Source of the DNA: Sanguinoderma infundibulare
Lineage: Eukaryota > Basidiomycota > Agaricomycetes > Polyporales > Polyporaceae
Assembly: GCA_032821775.1 (NCBI GenBank)
Contig: JAVLRN010000002.1
Location: 3,286,001-3,350,000 of the forward strand
Direction of reading: 5' to 3'
DNA: 64,000 nt
Shown: piece by piece, positions 21,101 through 33,737 of the stretch
Position numbering within the stretch: position 1 is the first letter of the stretch
Layout: each line of letters opens with the position of its first letter
Position numbers and translations under genes: made by a program
Notes under the pieces: model-generated
Database searches by the model: none
Seen by the model: the letters and a program-made list of their open reading frames with translations, nothing else
Told to the model about the DNA's origin: nothing

Positions 21101-23231
21101 TCACGCCTTGGAGCCGGGGTTCGAGCTCTTTTCGTCATAGTCCTCGTGGCGGACTTCGACGGCGTGATGTGCGACCTGCTGGAGCTTCGCGACGTCCTCG
21201 CCGTCGAACAGCGCGGCGGTCTCCTCGAGTGTCCGGTTCTTCGTCTCGACGATGAAGAAGTAGAGGAAGACCGTCTCGAACGCGAGCCAGCAGCAGTACA
21301 CGAGCTGTTTCGTGCGCCAGGGGTCATGTCAGCACCCGACCGACCCAGCGTCAGGGACAAGGGACAGGGGGTGAGAAGCCCAGAAGCGAGAGAACTCACG
21401 TAGTATTTCCACGCGATGTTCTTGAGCGCGATCGGGTTGACGTACTGGTTGAAGATGAGGGCGACTGAGATCGTGAAGTTGAAGACGTTGAAGCCCTTCG
21501 CACGGAGCGAGTACGGCAGGATCTCGAGCGTGTACGAGACAATGAGCGGCGTGAACGCAAGGCTGTAGAATATTTGTGTCAACATGACGTCGCAACTGTA
21601 CATGTAGGGTAAAGCGAGAGGCACATACTCGTAGGCTGCGTAGAACAGGAAGATGAAGGCAATGACGGCATGAGCTGCAGCCTGGGTGCCATGGATCGCA
21701 TACTGGGCAGAGCAAATGGTCTGGAGGGTGAAGAAGAGGGTCATTCCCACCGCGGACGTGAGGAACAAAAAGCGGCGGCCCCAGCGGTCAACCTGGAATG
21801 ATGCGAATACGGCCCAGAGGAAGTTCCAGATCGCGAGGATGCCGGTAATGAGCAGTTGAATGTTGGTGTCGGTGATACCAATCGTGTCGAAGACTTTGTT
21901 GAGGTAGTAGGACACGAGACCATTTCCGGACCACTGCGAGAACCAGGCTATTGCGACGATGATAGTCAAACGCTTGCGGTTACCGCTGGTAGAAAACAGT
22001 GCCTTCCAACCAACACGGTCCTTGGCTGAAATATGATGTAATCAACAAGAGACAGTTCGTGAGGATGAATAAATATTCTGACCCTCTTGGTCCATCTTGA
22101 TGGCAGCCTTGATCTCCTCGAACTCGTAGAGCACAAGCGGGTCGCTCTCATCACCGTCCGCATGGTAGTAAGCGAGCGTATGAAGGGCCTGGGTCTCCTT
22201 GCCCTTGCTGATAAGCCAACGGGGTGACTCGGGGACGAACCAGATGAGGAAGAACTGGAGGAAGGAGGGGATACCCTGGAGGAGGGATGGAATACGCCAT
22301 GACCAATTGCTGTTGATGCGAGCAGTGCCGAAAGCCGTCCAAGAAGCACTGCCCAGAAGACCAAAGTCAGCAAGATGAAAGCCTCTGCGGAGCGAAGGAA
22401 TGAAGTACATGATGTTACCCGAATACCAAAGGGAGTTGTACAGGGAAGACAGCTGCGGGCGGTAGACGGGATACGAAACCTCCGTGACCAACATCGGAGC
22501 GGCGTTGGCTATAATTAACATGGCAGCGTGAGTGCGGGATCTGTGTCACCTGAAGGGGGAGTACGCACATGCGATAGACAGTCCAAAGCCGAGGAGGAAA
22601 CTGAATGGCCGTTTTAACTTAGAGCGTCAGGTGCTAGCTTAATGAGAGCGCTTACCGAGCACCGATGAACTCATTAATGTTCTGACAAGCGGTCTGAAGG
22701 GCCGCACCTGCCAACATGCAAACAGCGCCAATCCAGATGGTTGGCCGTCGACCGATACCGTCTGAAAGGTAGGGGGCGAAAGGGTATCCGGCTAACGATC
22801 CAATGTTCTTCGATATAGTTTAAATACAGACGAGAAGGTCCAAGGGAGGAGTGCAATGCGTACCTGAATGGCGTTCAGGAGACCAAGAGTGCCCCCCTGA
22901 GGACTATGGAAGAAGTTCTCCCAATGACTCATAGACTGGAGCGAGTTCATCAAAGAGCCGTCGTAACCGTTGGTCGAGGAAGTGATGAGGCTGATCAAGG
23001 GGAACATAGTGAGCTGTGGGACAATATCGAGAGCGGTTGAGAACTTACAGAAGAACGAGCCATGCATGGAGGACAATGAGCCTACGGAGGCATTTTGGTG
23101 AGGGGACCGAGGTTCGGGGTGATGGGTCTGGTGGAAACGCACCTCTTGTTGTTGTACCACTTCCTGTTAGGGTCGACGAGGTGCATGAAACCCTCTGCGG
23201 GGCCTGCAGTGGCAACAGCACCGGGAGCCAT
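21101..23231 (-). CDS. Hexose/lactose-type sugar porter (MFS)
   Basis: Predicted 520-residue, 12-span plasma-membrane sugar:proton symporter, normal family length. Exons: 23231-23143, 23081-23049, 22990-22864, 22807-22656, 22600-22569, 22508-22409, 22348-22083, 22025-21629, 21562-21400, 21304-21101, totalling 1563 nt. Family marks: LITSSTNGYDGSLMN in span 1, DGIGRRP after span 2, FVPESPRWLISKGK at the end of span 6, QWSGNGLVSYYLNKV in span 7, VDRWGRR after span 8, and FIVETKNRTLEETAALFDG at the C-terminus. Sugar specificity is not certain; close fungal families carry lactose, glucose or other hexoses. The cytoplasmic tail ends in a charged segment with several His and Glu residues. Nine short introns of 55-95 nt all have GT-AG ends. 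The gene lies alone; the nearest carboh­ydrate gene is GH35 12 kb away. Confidence 0.93.
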
Positions 23232-25528
23232 GATGCGCTGGTGAGATGGAACTGGTGCCGAGAACAGGGACGAGCTGGGAGAAGCTGGAGGAAGGATGAA
23301 AGGAGCGTGGAGGTTTTATAAGAGTTGATATCAGGAAATGACGGGAGCAGCTGACCGCAGGGGCGGTCGAGAGTTGGTTTCTCCAGGGTTTCGCCAATTT
23401 CGCCGTCGGTTTGATTGCCCACAGCCGTCCATTGGGCTCCATTCGCCGCCCTCGGCTCACAAGCGGCTGACATGCGACCGAACAGATCTTGCCAGGCACC
23501 GCCCGCCAAGTTCTCGTCCACCACTGGGCTCTGCTCCCCTACACTGGTCCACTTCCGACGTCTCTTCATGTTTGCCCGTCTTCGTTAGGCACCACGCTGC
23601 TGGGGTGTTCTGGCTGAATTGAAAAATAAGCACTTGCCGAGATGCGCACTTGCAAATCGAAATTCCATGCCAAGAATGGACTCCTCCATGTCTTCAATGT
23701 GCCCAGTGTGGCCATGTTCATTCCCAGCGGCAGCCGCGCGCAGCGTGTGATTCTCCTGAACGCCCAATGCTTGCAGCGGGCTCTTCACTGTTGAGTGTTG
23801 GGAAGACTGAGCCTGAGAGAGACCCGCTAGAACGCTTATCCTGGCGGGCTTGAAGCTACATTCTGGCGCGGACGTGGAGAAGCAGGTGGTGCATAGCAAG
23901 GTGGAGCGACGCGCGCGTGCCAGGCGCCCCATCAGATCAGAGACCCATCCCCGGACGCACGCCCGCAAAATGTTTTATCTCCCCATGGGGTGCCGTCTGG
24001 TGCCGTCTTGCCTGTCGCCCTCCCCACCTCGTGTTTCTCCCCTTTCCCCACCTGTAGGGACTGTTGACCACGGCTGCAGTGTCCCAAACGGTCACAAGCC
24101 CCGGACCCGGACCGCCGGGAATCGGCCCACTGTCACCTGCGTCCCGGCCCCGCGCCTTCCCTGTTCAGGCATTTACATCCGCCATCGTCTGAGAAGTTTT
24201 ATTGATAGCAGAGATTCAGAAGTCGTCCTCCTCCATGGTAACTCACGTCATGATCCCCGCCTTACGCTAAAGTCTCCGACGTCCTCCTCCAGGCATAATG
24301 CTTTGAGCCGATTCTGGACCCACCCGTCGTCGATAGGGCGAGCACTCGCATCCATCTGCTCTCCATCTGCGTGGAAATCCTGGAGAAACTCTCAAGCTCT
24401 CGAGCCTACTACTCAATAGTCCCGGGCTGGGCGGCCTGCGCAGATCGGCTTGGCGGTCGCACTCCGTTCGTTCCGCGCCGAAGCTAGTACGCATCTACAT
24501 TAGTTCTGTTTTCTGCATCATGACCAACGCGACTTCACTCATGGCCACCCTCTCTTTCCCCATATGTATGCCTGCCCTCTGGGAAGGCCGGTTAATGTTT
24601 ATAGGTGAGGGTCTTGTTTGTGAAGGGAAATATGGGTTAAGATGATGTTGACTGTAGTCTACTACGATTCCCGCAACAGAATGTACCGGCAACAGTACTA
24701 CTATGCCTCTTGAGCTTTGCTCAGTGGAAGCCAAATGAAAATAACAGATCACGGAGCTTGCAATGGGACCCAAGACGGAGGGTTCGGACACCAGGGTCAC
24801 ACTTCCGCGCAGGGTGCCGCCCTGTGCCGTCGGGAGCCTCCAGTGTGAGCGCTTAGCAACCGGGCAAACCACCATGCGATAAGCATAACCAACTTGCTCC
24901 GCAACTAAGAACTTCCTAATTCTGCACTTGAAGCGGCGAGGGAACACGCATGACGGACTGATGATGATACTGGCTCCACATTATGGAGTGAGGCAGAGTC
25001 CCCACAGATATGGGTAACCTCGGCGAATCCAATAATCATTTGGAGTGCGCATGCGAACGCGCAGGGTGTGTAACTTTGGAGCCACTCAAGCCTGTGAGGA
25101 TTCATTAAGAGGGGTCGCGGGGAGGCATCATGAGAACGCAGAACCAAGAACCATCTACTCAGAAACCACGCGCAGATTCGGTTCGAACCTTGAGGCGCTA
25201 GGGATCGCCGTTGCCAATAAGAATGCAAGTTATTCAATTGCGAACTGCGCAACGCCCGAGGAAGCGGGAGAAGCGTGGACTACCGTACCGTCGTTCCTAA
25301 AAACGAGGCAAACAGAGCAGCAAAACGAACAGCAACGCACAGAAAAGGCAAAAACACAGACTCAGAAAGCTACAAACGAACGGATGTACCACGGCGGTAC
25401 TAACACAACGACGATGGGGCTAAAGGAGCGTATACGTCCGCAATTACTACGGTCGATCCGATACCACACGGCCGCACGACTAACATCATGTATCGTGAAG
25501 TGAAGGACAGCACTGCTGCGGGTACAGG
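23232..25528. other. Promoter side and unassigned spacer
   Basis: About 2.3 kb between the sugar porter start and the ATG11 stop. Open frames such as 23850-24419 (+) have strongly biased composition and no motif. A C-rich plus-strand tract near 23960-24060 contains several cccc-cacc-like elements. These could be glucose-repressor sites of the CreA type for the sugar porter, but single short motifs are weak evidence. Confidence 0.5.
23314..23321 (-). promoter_or_regulatory. TATA-like box of the sugar porter gene
   Basis: On the minus strand the element reads TTATAAAA, about 85 bp upstream of the start codon at 23231. This is a suitable distance for a fungal core promoter. Support is sequence only. 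Confidence 0.5.
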
Positions 25529-28500
25529 TCAGTCCTCCGCCACCTGCGTCGGCGACTCAGGGATGGGACTCGAGCCCCCCGGCGCACGTCCGGCAGGCCG
25601 AGCCATCTGCTCCCCATTAAGCAGCTCGCTCCTCCTTCGCCTCCCAAACGACACCCCCCAGCTGCTCGCCAGGCTCGCAAGCCGGCTACTCGCGCTCGCG
25701 CCGACTCCGACCCCCGCGAGCGGGCTCGGCGTCGCGGTCGCGGTGGGCGACGATAGTCCAACGGTGGAGTTGCGGGGATTTGGATTGGGCAGATGGTAAG
25801 AAGACGTCCGCCGCCTGTGTGACTGCTGCGTCAGCAGGCTCGTCACGCCTGGAGTCGGGGACCCCTCCGACGAGGACACAGCCGATGGGCCCACACCGTT
25901 GCCAAGCGCCCCTGGCATGTGGCCGACGGCAAGCGTGTTGTCCCCCGAGCCAGAGGCCGACGAGGGCGTCGTCGACAGCGTCGAGAACGCCTGCTCCGAG
26001 ATGGCGGTCGTCGGGGCCGCCTTGGCCACTGCTACGCCGCTAGTCGTGGCGGTGCCGAACGGTATTCCCCTAGAAAACCGTTTTGACGAGGTTGATCCGC
26101 GAGATGCGCGCGAGTTCGAGCGCAGAGGCGAGGGCTGGTATGGAACGTGATTATTTGGCGCATGTGATCCGAGGCCGGACGTAGGACTTATGCTAGGACG
26201 CGTCGGAGAGGGTGTATGCCCAGGAGACTGTGATCGTGGCTGTAAAGGACCGATAGCGGGCGGAGGGAGAGGCACAGGAGGCGACACACTTCGGGACGCC
26301 CTCGGACTATGACTGTCAGCGTCGGGTGGGGTGGGCGGCGACATGGGCGAGGCTGGGCGGGGCAAGGGTAATGGCAGTGTCTCATCCGAGCTGGCTTTCC
26401 CATCGACCGACGCCATTCTCAATTCAGGGGATGTTGACGTGGGAGGCTCCGAGGGACCAGCTTGCGCTAGGAGACGCGAAAGAGACGATGGACCCGCCGT
26501 GGGCGAGGACGCTGACCTATTCCGTGGGAACAGACGTGAAGTCGGGGGTAGAGTCGCACTGAACGACTCCTCGACCTCAGGTTCGGGAGGACCCGCTGGA
26601 ATTGGGATTGCCTCAGAAGCTGGAGAGACCTGGGCTGCAGGCTCCAAAGCTTGTTCCACCGCTGAAACCTTCTTGGACGACTCGCGACGTTTGGAGGGGT
26701 ATGACGGCTGTGTCCAGTCCTCGACCTCGAGCATGTAATACTTGACGCCATCGCCCAGGCCGTACGGATTCGTGCTCGGATCCTGTCCACACAACAGATA
26801 AGTTCCGGTGAGACTCCCACACACACGACGACATTCAAACCACAAATAACGCCAAAGTTGACGTACCTTAGAATCCACGACACGCTCCGTAATAGACGTG
26901 ATCCTCGCCACAATCCATTCCCGCGTCTTCAGTTGCTCCGCCAGATGCCCCGTAGCCTGCAGAAAGTAGTGCGGGAAAGAGACTGGAGATCACGACAAGG
27001 ATCATGATGATGAGGCATGTCAAGGAGAAATATCGGACGTCAGTGCCTGAAAACTCACAGCCCAAGAGCACTCAAGCACTCACCGTTGAACGCCGCCCAG
27101 GGCTTCGAGATCGAATTGCGCGTCGGGAGGAAGAGGGCCAGGTCGCCCTTAGCGAAGTTCCGGAACGAGATCTTGCCCTTCGCCCGCTCCCGATAGTCCT
27201 TGCACTGTTTCTGCCACTTGCGTATCGTCGACCCCGCCTTTCCGATCGCCTCCAGGAAGTTGTCGTGATCGAACGCGCGCAACGCGTCAAGCGCCGCGGT
27301 CGGGTCCGACGGGTCGATCGGCGCGGGCTCCCCAGAGTGCGCTACGATCGAGTGGCGTGACGGGCTGAGCGCCACCGCAGACTCGCCGAGGTTCGTGGTT
27401 GCTGCCGTGGTTGTCGTTACCGCAGCTGCGCGACTTCCTGGATGCGCGACCATCGCCTGCACGTTCGACAGCGCCTTGACATGCGCGTCGCGGAACGCGA
27501 GGGCAACGTCAAGCATCTGCGCAACGAGCCGCTCGCTCTGCTCGAGCCTGTGCTCGAACTGTGCCTGGGACACCCGCCCCGCCCGGAGGTCCTCCCTCAC
27601 AGTCTGTTCGTCTCTCCGCGTGTCCCTCAGCTCGTGCTCAACGCGCTGCAGCTCCTCTCTCAGCCCGACCGCGTCCGCGTTCGCCGTCTCGGCCTGCGCC
27701 CGTGCGTCCTTGAGTTGGCGCTCCGCGTCCTCGAGCGCCGCGCGGAGCTCCGAAAACTGGTGCTCGAGCACGGCACGGTCGCCGTCCGCTTCTGCAATGT
27801 GGTCACGCAATAGCCGGTCGTGCTCCGATGCTTGCGCTCTCAGCAGTCGGTCCTTCTCCTTGCTCGCCTCGACAAGCGCCCGCTTGACGTCATCACTCTC
27901 CCCGCGCGCAGCCTGGATCTGTGCCTCGAGGTCCTCGCCGCGCGCACGAGCCTCCTCCAGCCTGCGAAGCGTCTTGGCCTGCTCCTCGAGCAGCGTCGCG
28001 ACCTTCTCGGCGTTGCGGGCCTCGAGCGACTTGACGGCCTCGAACTCATCCTTGACTTGGGCGAGCTGCTGGCGAAGGAGTTCTGCCGTTCGTGTCTTCT
28101 CAGTCGCGTCGGACAGGGCCCGGGCAAGGGCCTCCCGCTTGGCATCGGCTTCCTTCGACATCTCGCTGTTCCGGTCGTCCAGTATCCGACGCGATGTCGC
28201 CTCGCTCTCGAGCTGGGCGCGAGTGGCGTGCAGGTCTCGTTCAAGTTGGCCGCGAGCGGTCTCCGACATTTGCACTGAGTCGCGAAGTGCGGCGATCTCA
28301 GCTGCCAGTGCGGCACGACTCTGCTGATGCGACGCTTCTTCCTCGGCCTTCTGCTGCTGCAGCTCCTGCAGTTGGAGTTGGAGCTCCACATATGCTTGTT
28401 CGTCTTCCGTATCTATCTCTTGCGTCAGCACAAGAACTTCGGTGTTATCGGGGTCTACGTACTTCTCCGTCGATGGCTCAGCAGCCGGGACGTCGAGAGC

Positions 28501-30993
28501 ACTATCAAGTGAACATCAGCGCAGAACACAGAACCACTGACGCACACGCACAGCTTCTCTCAGCAATCCTATCGAAGCCGGATTCAAGGCTGTCCATCTT
28601 TCCAATGAGCTTATCAAGCTTCGACCGGGCTTCTTGGACGGATGCCTCCGCAGCAGGATCTTTGGCATCCTTGGAAAAGCGTTCGAGATCGTCCAGGACG
28701 CGTAGAAAATCTAAAGCAAATCGAACGATGTCAGATTGCCACACGACTATGTTGCAACAAATCCTAACCGTCGATGTCCACACGCTCGAGAGAATATGGG
28801 GAGTCGTTGGAGCCATTGGGCGAAAAGTCAATGTTGGGCACCGCATCGTCCAGGGCCTTGACCTCGAATGGAAGTTCACCTTGCACCTCATTCTTGTACG
28901 CTTGTCGGCGCTTGCGTTCGTTGGATCTTTCGGCGATAGTCAGATACGCGTTGGTGTGAGAGGATGTTAACTTACGAAAGCTTCGCCATGACTTCGAGAA
29001 TGCTCTGCGCGCGTTGATAGAAGAATCGTGCTGTCGGTCTGTCAGCACGATGTGCATGGGTCCTCTCGCTGCTTTTTTCAGATCGATATGTTCTCCTTCA
29101 AAAAACACCCTCAGGTCGGGCGAACAGTGCGCGAGCAGTCAGACGCTCTGCAACCCCAGCGTCCCTGCGCTGTCCCCAGACGTGCGTTTTGAAAGAACCT
29201 ATCGGTCTGAAGAACAGCTATCAAGCGACGTACCGAACTCCTTCCTTCGCACAATCTCGACCACTGTCGCGCCGTACGCGTACAACATGCTGTGCAATCG
29301 AGCAATGTGCGAGAAGCTAGTCTTGGCCCTGAAGCTCGTCTGAAGCGTCGTCATCGCTGAGGGTATCGTGACAAGGTCGGTGTTAAGCTCGCTGATACGA
29401 CGGATGGTGTATATGCACTGTTCCGTGTACAGGTTCTAGGGCAGAGTTAGATGTACTGTCAGTGCTGTTGACGGGAAGACAAACCTTGACATCTGTGATG
29501 CGCTCGACCTCTATTCGAAGCGCATCGTCAAGCTGACGGAACTCTGTCTCCAAATGAGCTCGTCTGCTTCTGATGCTTGACACAGCACGTACCGTGCAGG
29601 GCCTTCTCTGCCGCGACGCCTGGTCCTTCGCAGTGTCAGCACTACTCAAACGGCAAGTACATCGTCCGCTCACTTTCGACACTGCTATTGAGCGCGGATA
29701 TCTTTTCCCAGAGTTCTTGTACGCGCCGGACGCAACCCTCTCCGTCATCTATCGAACTGAAGTCCATTGATGTGCTGTTATGTAGCAGCGCATAGATACC
29801 AAGGGCAAACTCGAATGATTCTGCGGTTTCATGGTGTGAAAATATGATTTCTGAAATGGGATTTAGGGAAATATAGCGGAAGCATGGCAGAACAGCTACG
29901 TCAGATTGAATGGTTCCAACAATGTTTCCGCCATGTTGCCAGAAGTCCCATTCCGAGCATCATACTTCCACAGTGCGCTTCTTGTTCCGCGTATGATTCC
30001 GCAGCAATCGCTCCCGCCCTCAGTGAGAGTGCACTTACCTGTTGTTCCCCACCGCATGCCGGACCTCATCGCCGCCTCGACTCAATCGTGCCATGGACTC
30101 TTGCACATCCTCGAAGCGCGCCTTGAGCTCCTCGTGTGTCTTGATGCAGCTTGCCGCGACCTGCTGCATCTTCACTCTGCTCACATAGTCCCCCAGAGTC
30201 CGCCCCTTGTCCCCGGCCTCCATCGCCCGCCTGACAGACACGCTCAAGAACTCCTTGTGGACCTTGACCCTGCTCGCGATCTCGAGGTCGGCATCGAGCC
30301 CGGAAAGAAGCTTGGCCTGCTTATCGAGCTCGCGCTCGGCAATGGCCGCAAGGGCCTCGAAGCTGTCGGAAGTTGCGAGCACATGGTGGTCAAGCGCGCT
30401 GGAAGATATTCGGAGAGCACGTTGTTGGTAGTGGAGGGAGGTAAGGGTGCGAGTGACGTGCTCGACGTGCGCTTGAGCGGCTTGGAGGTAGCTGCTGGCG
30501 AGCTGGGATATCCGGAAGGGAGGGGTGGAAGCTATGGCGTCTGTAGGAGGGTGAGCACGGTGTTGCGCTACTTAGCTTAATTGGCATACCTTCGACGGGG
30601 GGCTGCAGCTGGGGCTCACAGTGGAGGTCGTGAAGGACCTGATCGAGGTCAGAACTGAGATAGGTCTTGTTGAAGACGTATATTGTCTGGGTGTATGTAA
30701 GCACTCGGATGGGTTGAAGGAGCATGACAGACGCACTTGGTCGTCGAGTCCTGCGAGCTCACGGACGTTGTCCCCTTTCAATGGTCTCCCGTCCGAAAGA
30801 TAGGCCCATACAGCGTCTGGGGGGACTCCCGTCTTCTCGTAGATGAAATGGTCCATGTTATCCAATCTGCACGCAGAGTCGAGCTTAGCTAGCAACGATG
30901 GATCATGTATGGAGACACTTACCTTTCCAGATCCCAGAGCGAAGCATCCAACTGGACCACTTCCCCATCCTCTGCTCGACATAGCTGAATCAT
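25529..30993 (-). CDS. ATG11: Autophagy scaffold protein Atg11
   Basis: Scaffold of selective autophagy; in yeasts it links cargo receptors to the Atg1 kinase at the assembly site. Predicted 1461 residues from 13 exons: 30993-30923, 30866-30737, 30686-30590, 30531-30039, 29756-29652, 29602-29485, 29435-29234, 29030-28976, 28926-28769, 28710-28542, 28501-27084, 26982-26867, 26782-25529 (4386 nt, in frame). The N-terminal region reads IYEKTGVPPDAVWAYLSDGR and TIYVFNKTYL, a ubiquitin-like part. Residues about 535-870 are a heptad-rich coiled coil. The diagnostic Atg11 C-terminal domain (about 965-1070) includes KISFRNFAKGDLALFLPTRN, PWAAFNVSFPHYFL and REWIVARITSITERVVDSK. A Pro/Ser-rich tail of nearly 400 residues follows. 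The acceptor of exon 5 is uncertain (29756 or 29774), leaving a long 282-nt intron. The intron at 28502-28541 is only 40 nt. Confidence 0.92.
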
Positions 30994-31344
30994 AATGTGA
31001 ATTTATGTCGAACAAGTGGCATGTTCCGTGCACAAGCAGGGATGCTGGGTGTATCTGTGCCGTGAAGTAGGCTGGGGTAGAGAAGTGGTAAAGGTGCAAG
31101 GAGGTGCACTGCGACTGTCCGCAACCCTGCAAAAGCTCGGCTCCCAGTAGACGCCCGCGGACGCGAGGTCTTCACGTGCACCGAGACTACGGAGCACGTG
31201 CAGGGGACGGGACGGTTGCAGTTGCCGCTGCGCCACGGCGGCTGGCTTGGTTTGGACCACTCAGCCTCGCCAGCCTAAGCCTTGCTTGCTCCCTGCCACG
31301 AATCCCATCGTCCTTGCATCCGCCATACCCAGAGCCCTGCGTGC
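30994..31344. promoter_or_regulatory. Shared divergent promoter, ATG11 and STN1
   Basis: The two start codons face away from each other across 351 bp, so both promoters must lie here. No clear TATA box was seen for either gene, as is common for constitutive fungal genes. Confidence 0.6.
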
Positions 31345-33670
31345 ATGAGCCAGACATCGACAGTACCGCAAACAAGAACGGCCATCTCACGGAGTTCCTC
31401 CATACTGTTGTCGCCATCCAAACGTAGAAAGCTCGACGATGTTCAGCCCAAGCAGCAACCAGCCAAGAGCGGTGCTCAGATTGCACCAGTCCCGGCAACA
31501 CTGGAGACCGAGAACGCTGAGCAGCCCCAACCAACTGTAGCTGAGCTATACCGGTGGACGTTTACGCGAGCAGCTGTCGCCGCTTGCTTCGTGCGGGATG
31601 TGTTCGAGATGAAGGCCAGCGGGTTCAGAGGTACGTTACTCTTCAACTTATGACTCGCACCGCTCTGACACGCTCCAGACATGGAATTCTTTTGGCTGGG
31701 GCGCATACCCTGTCGGACTGTTCGTTTGACAGGTCTCCTCGTCAGCGTAGCGGTGTGGGATAAGCGTACCGTGTACACCATCGACGATGGGACTGCAGTC
31801 CTTGACTGTGCCTTCGCACACGCTCAAGCCGTCCCTCCTAGCCCCGTTAAGCCCAAAGCTAAGGCTGCAGTACCCGTTGCCCACGCTACAAAGCGTACTG
31901 GGCCTTCTTTCTCAGACTACCATCTGTCTGCACGCAAAGTAGTTCCCACAACCTCCACACCAGCTACTCGCCTGGAGCCGCCGCCTCTGCCGAAGCCTGT
32001 GGCTCGTGTCGGACAATCCGTGCGTGTCATTGGACGCGTGGTTTCCCGACATGACACTCGGATTCTACTCGTCGATGAGATCTGTAAGTCCTTTTTAACA
32101 TATCTAAACGATCGCTGACTCTATGCGTCACAGCGTACTGTGCTTCATTTAACGACGAACCTAACCACTGGCTTACCGTGTCCGAGCTACATCGCACCAC
32201 ATACTATCCGTCGCAATCGCTCCCTGCATTTGTACCCCCTCCGCTTCCTACCCAGTCGGCATTCCCCTCGCACAGTCGACCGGGCTCGCCCTCAAAGCGT
32301 GCCGCCACCCAAGAGCCCACAACACCAGCTTCCGTTCGTTTTGCCGCGCCCTCCGCGAACACCTCTCCTAGCACATCCGTCGCGGCGTCATCTCCTGCGT
32401 CAAGTATAGACGGAGAGATAAAGGTGTGTTCACCATAATTTATATTGTGTCATCAGCTAAGGTGAACCAGATCCGACTACGCCATCCCTCTCGTTTACAC
32501 ACACGCGACCTCACATCGAACACTTTCCGCATCTATGTCAAACACTACATGGACAACGCCCCACCACCACCTCGGCCACGCCGTCGCTCCGAAGCGAGGT
32601 CTGTGTCACCTTCTCCGACTCCCCACAGGTCGCAAACCCGAGGCGTGGAAGAAACAACCAAGTTCCGTGGGAGAAAGAGAGAGGCTAGTACAGACGCCAC
32701 GCCTCGCCCTTCTCGCCTGCGCAGGATTGGGGACGATCGGACGCCACGCGCCTCCCAGGTTTCCAAAGCCGAGACCGACACAGAGTCGGACGAAGGAGAT
32801 GTTTCCGAGGAAGGCGACGACCAGATGTACGGATTCACCCTCTCCCACCTCCGACGCGTCCCAGAGCTCTCCTTGCTCGGCCGACGCGTCATCGCTGCCG
32901 ATGCGCGGCGCCGCGAGAAGGAAGAACGGAAGAAAGCCAAGGAGAAGGCGTCCAGTGCCACGGACAAGGGCAAGGGCAAAGCGACCGCGAGCTCTTCATC
33001 CTCCTCTCGCGGCCAAAGCCAGCCCCAAGTCCCGGCCGGACCTGCAGTCAAGAAGCTCTTCAAGCAGGCTATCCGCACCCTCTTCCAGGAGGGCGACATA
33101 GTGCTCTGGAGCGGGCCCGTCCGCCCCCTTCCGGCCCCGCCGCTCGATCCCATAGTCCCCTCGTCCTCTACCCTCTGGAGAGCGAACACAAGCACGAGCT
33201 CAGCCATCTCCTCCGCCTCTTCTCGTTCTTCTCGTTCCCAGCCGAACTACGAGGAGTGGGACGACGACGAGGTGCTGAGCGACCCGCAGCCGAACGAGGA
33301 GGCATACGTGCCCCTCACGCCGGCATACTTCTCGCGCGTGCTCGAGGACGCGATCCGGCGCATGGTCCGCAACAAGGAGAATGCACGCGCCTCGCGCTCG
33401 GGGAAAGAGGGGGGAGGCGGAGGAGAGACGGAGGCGACGCCGAAGCCCGCAAGCAAGTCGATTATAGAGCGGTTGAAGGCGCATGAGAAGGAGCGGGGGA
33501 CGGGACTACCGCCGGGGCCGACGAAGGAGGAGCTGCTTGCGTGGCTGAGGAACAACGACGAGCGGTGGGCAAGGGTCGGGGAGTGGACTGTCCAGGAGGG
33601 GCTGGATTGGGGAAGGAAGGAGGGGAGGCTGTGGTGTGTCTGGAAGGGACGGTGGGAAGTGTGCGGGTGA
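31345..33670 (+). CDS. STN1: CST telomere-capping complex subunit Stn1 (OB-fold protein)
   Basis: Binds the telomeric single strand with Ten1 (and Cdc13/Ctc1) and helps end protection and fill-in synthesis. Predicted 729 residues, exons 31345-31630, 31679-32083, 32134-32423, 32462-33670 (2190 nt). The OB-fold core is recognisable: LYRWTFTRAAVAACFVRDV, DMEFFWLGRIPCRTVRLTG, VAVWDKRTVYTIDDGTAVLD (about residues 67-142), the second half VGQSVRVIGRVVSRHDTRIL (about 205-225), and NQIRLRHPSRLHTRD (from 329). Downstream is a Ser/Pro-rich basic linker. The C-terminal part (EGLDWGRKEGRLWCVWKGRW) looks like winged-helix sequence. The protein is longer than yeast or mammalian Stn1 because of low-complexity insertions. 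Intron 3 is only 38 nt (donor gtgtgt, acceptor ctaag) and needs transcript support. Divergent from ATG11. Confidence 0.85.
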
Positions 33671-33737
33671 TTGCGTGCGGATGGTATGTGCTGCCGTTTC
33701 TGCCGCTTTTACTGCAAATATTCTGTACAACGCTGTA

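Noticed and set aside
23850..24419. 189-codon plus-strand frame between the sugar porter and ATG11
   Set aside because: Arg/Pro/Ser-rich, no motif, and it lies in a C-rich non-coding tract.
27395..28327. 310-codon Ser/Arg-rich open frame on the plus strand
   Set aside because: It is the antisense of the ATG11 coiled coil. Strong GC-rich codon bias on the minus strand leaves the opposite frame open. The composition is unnatural and there are no motifs.
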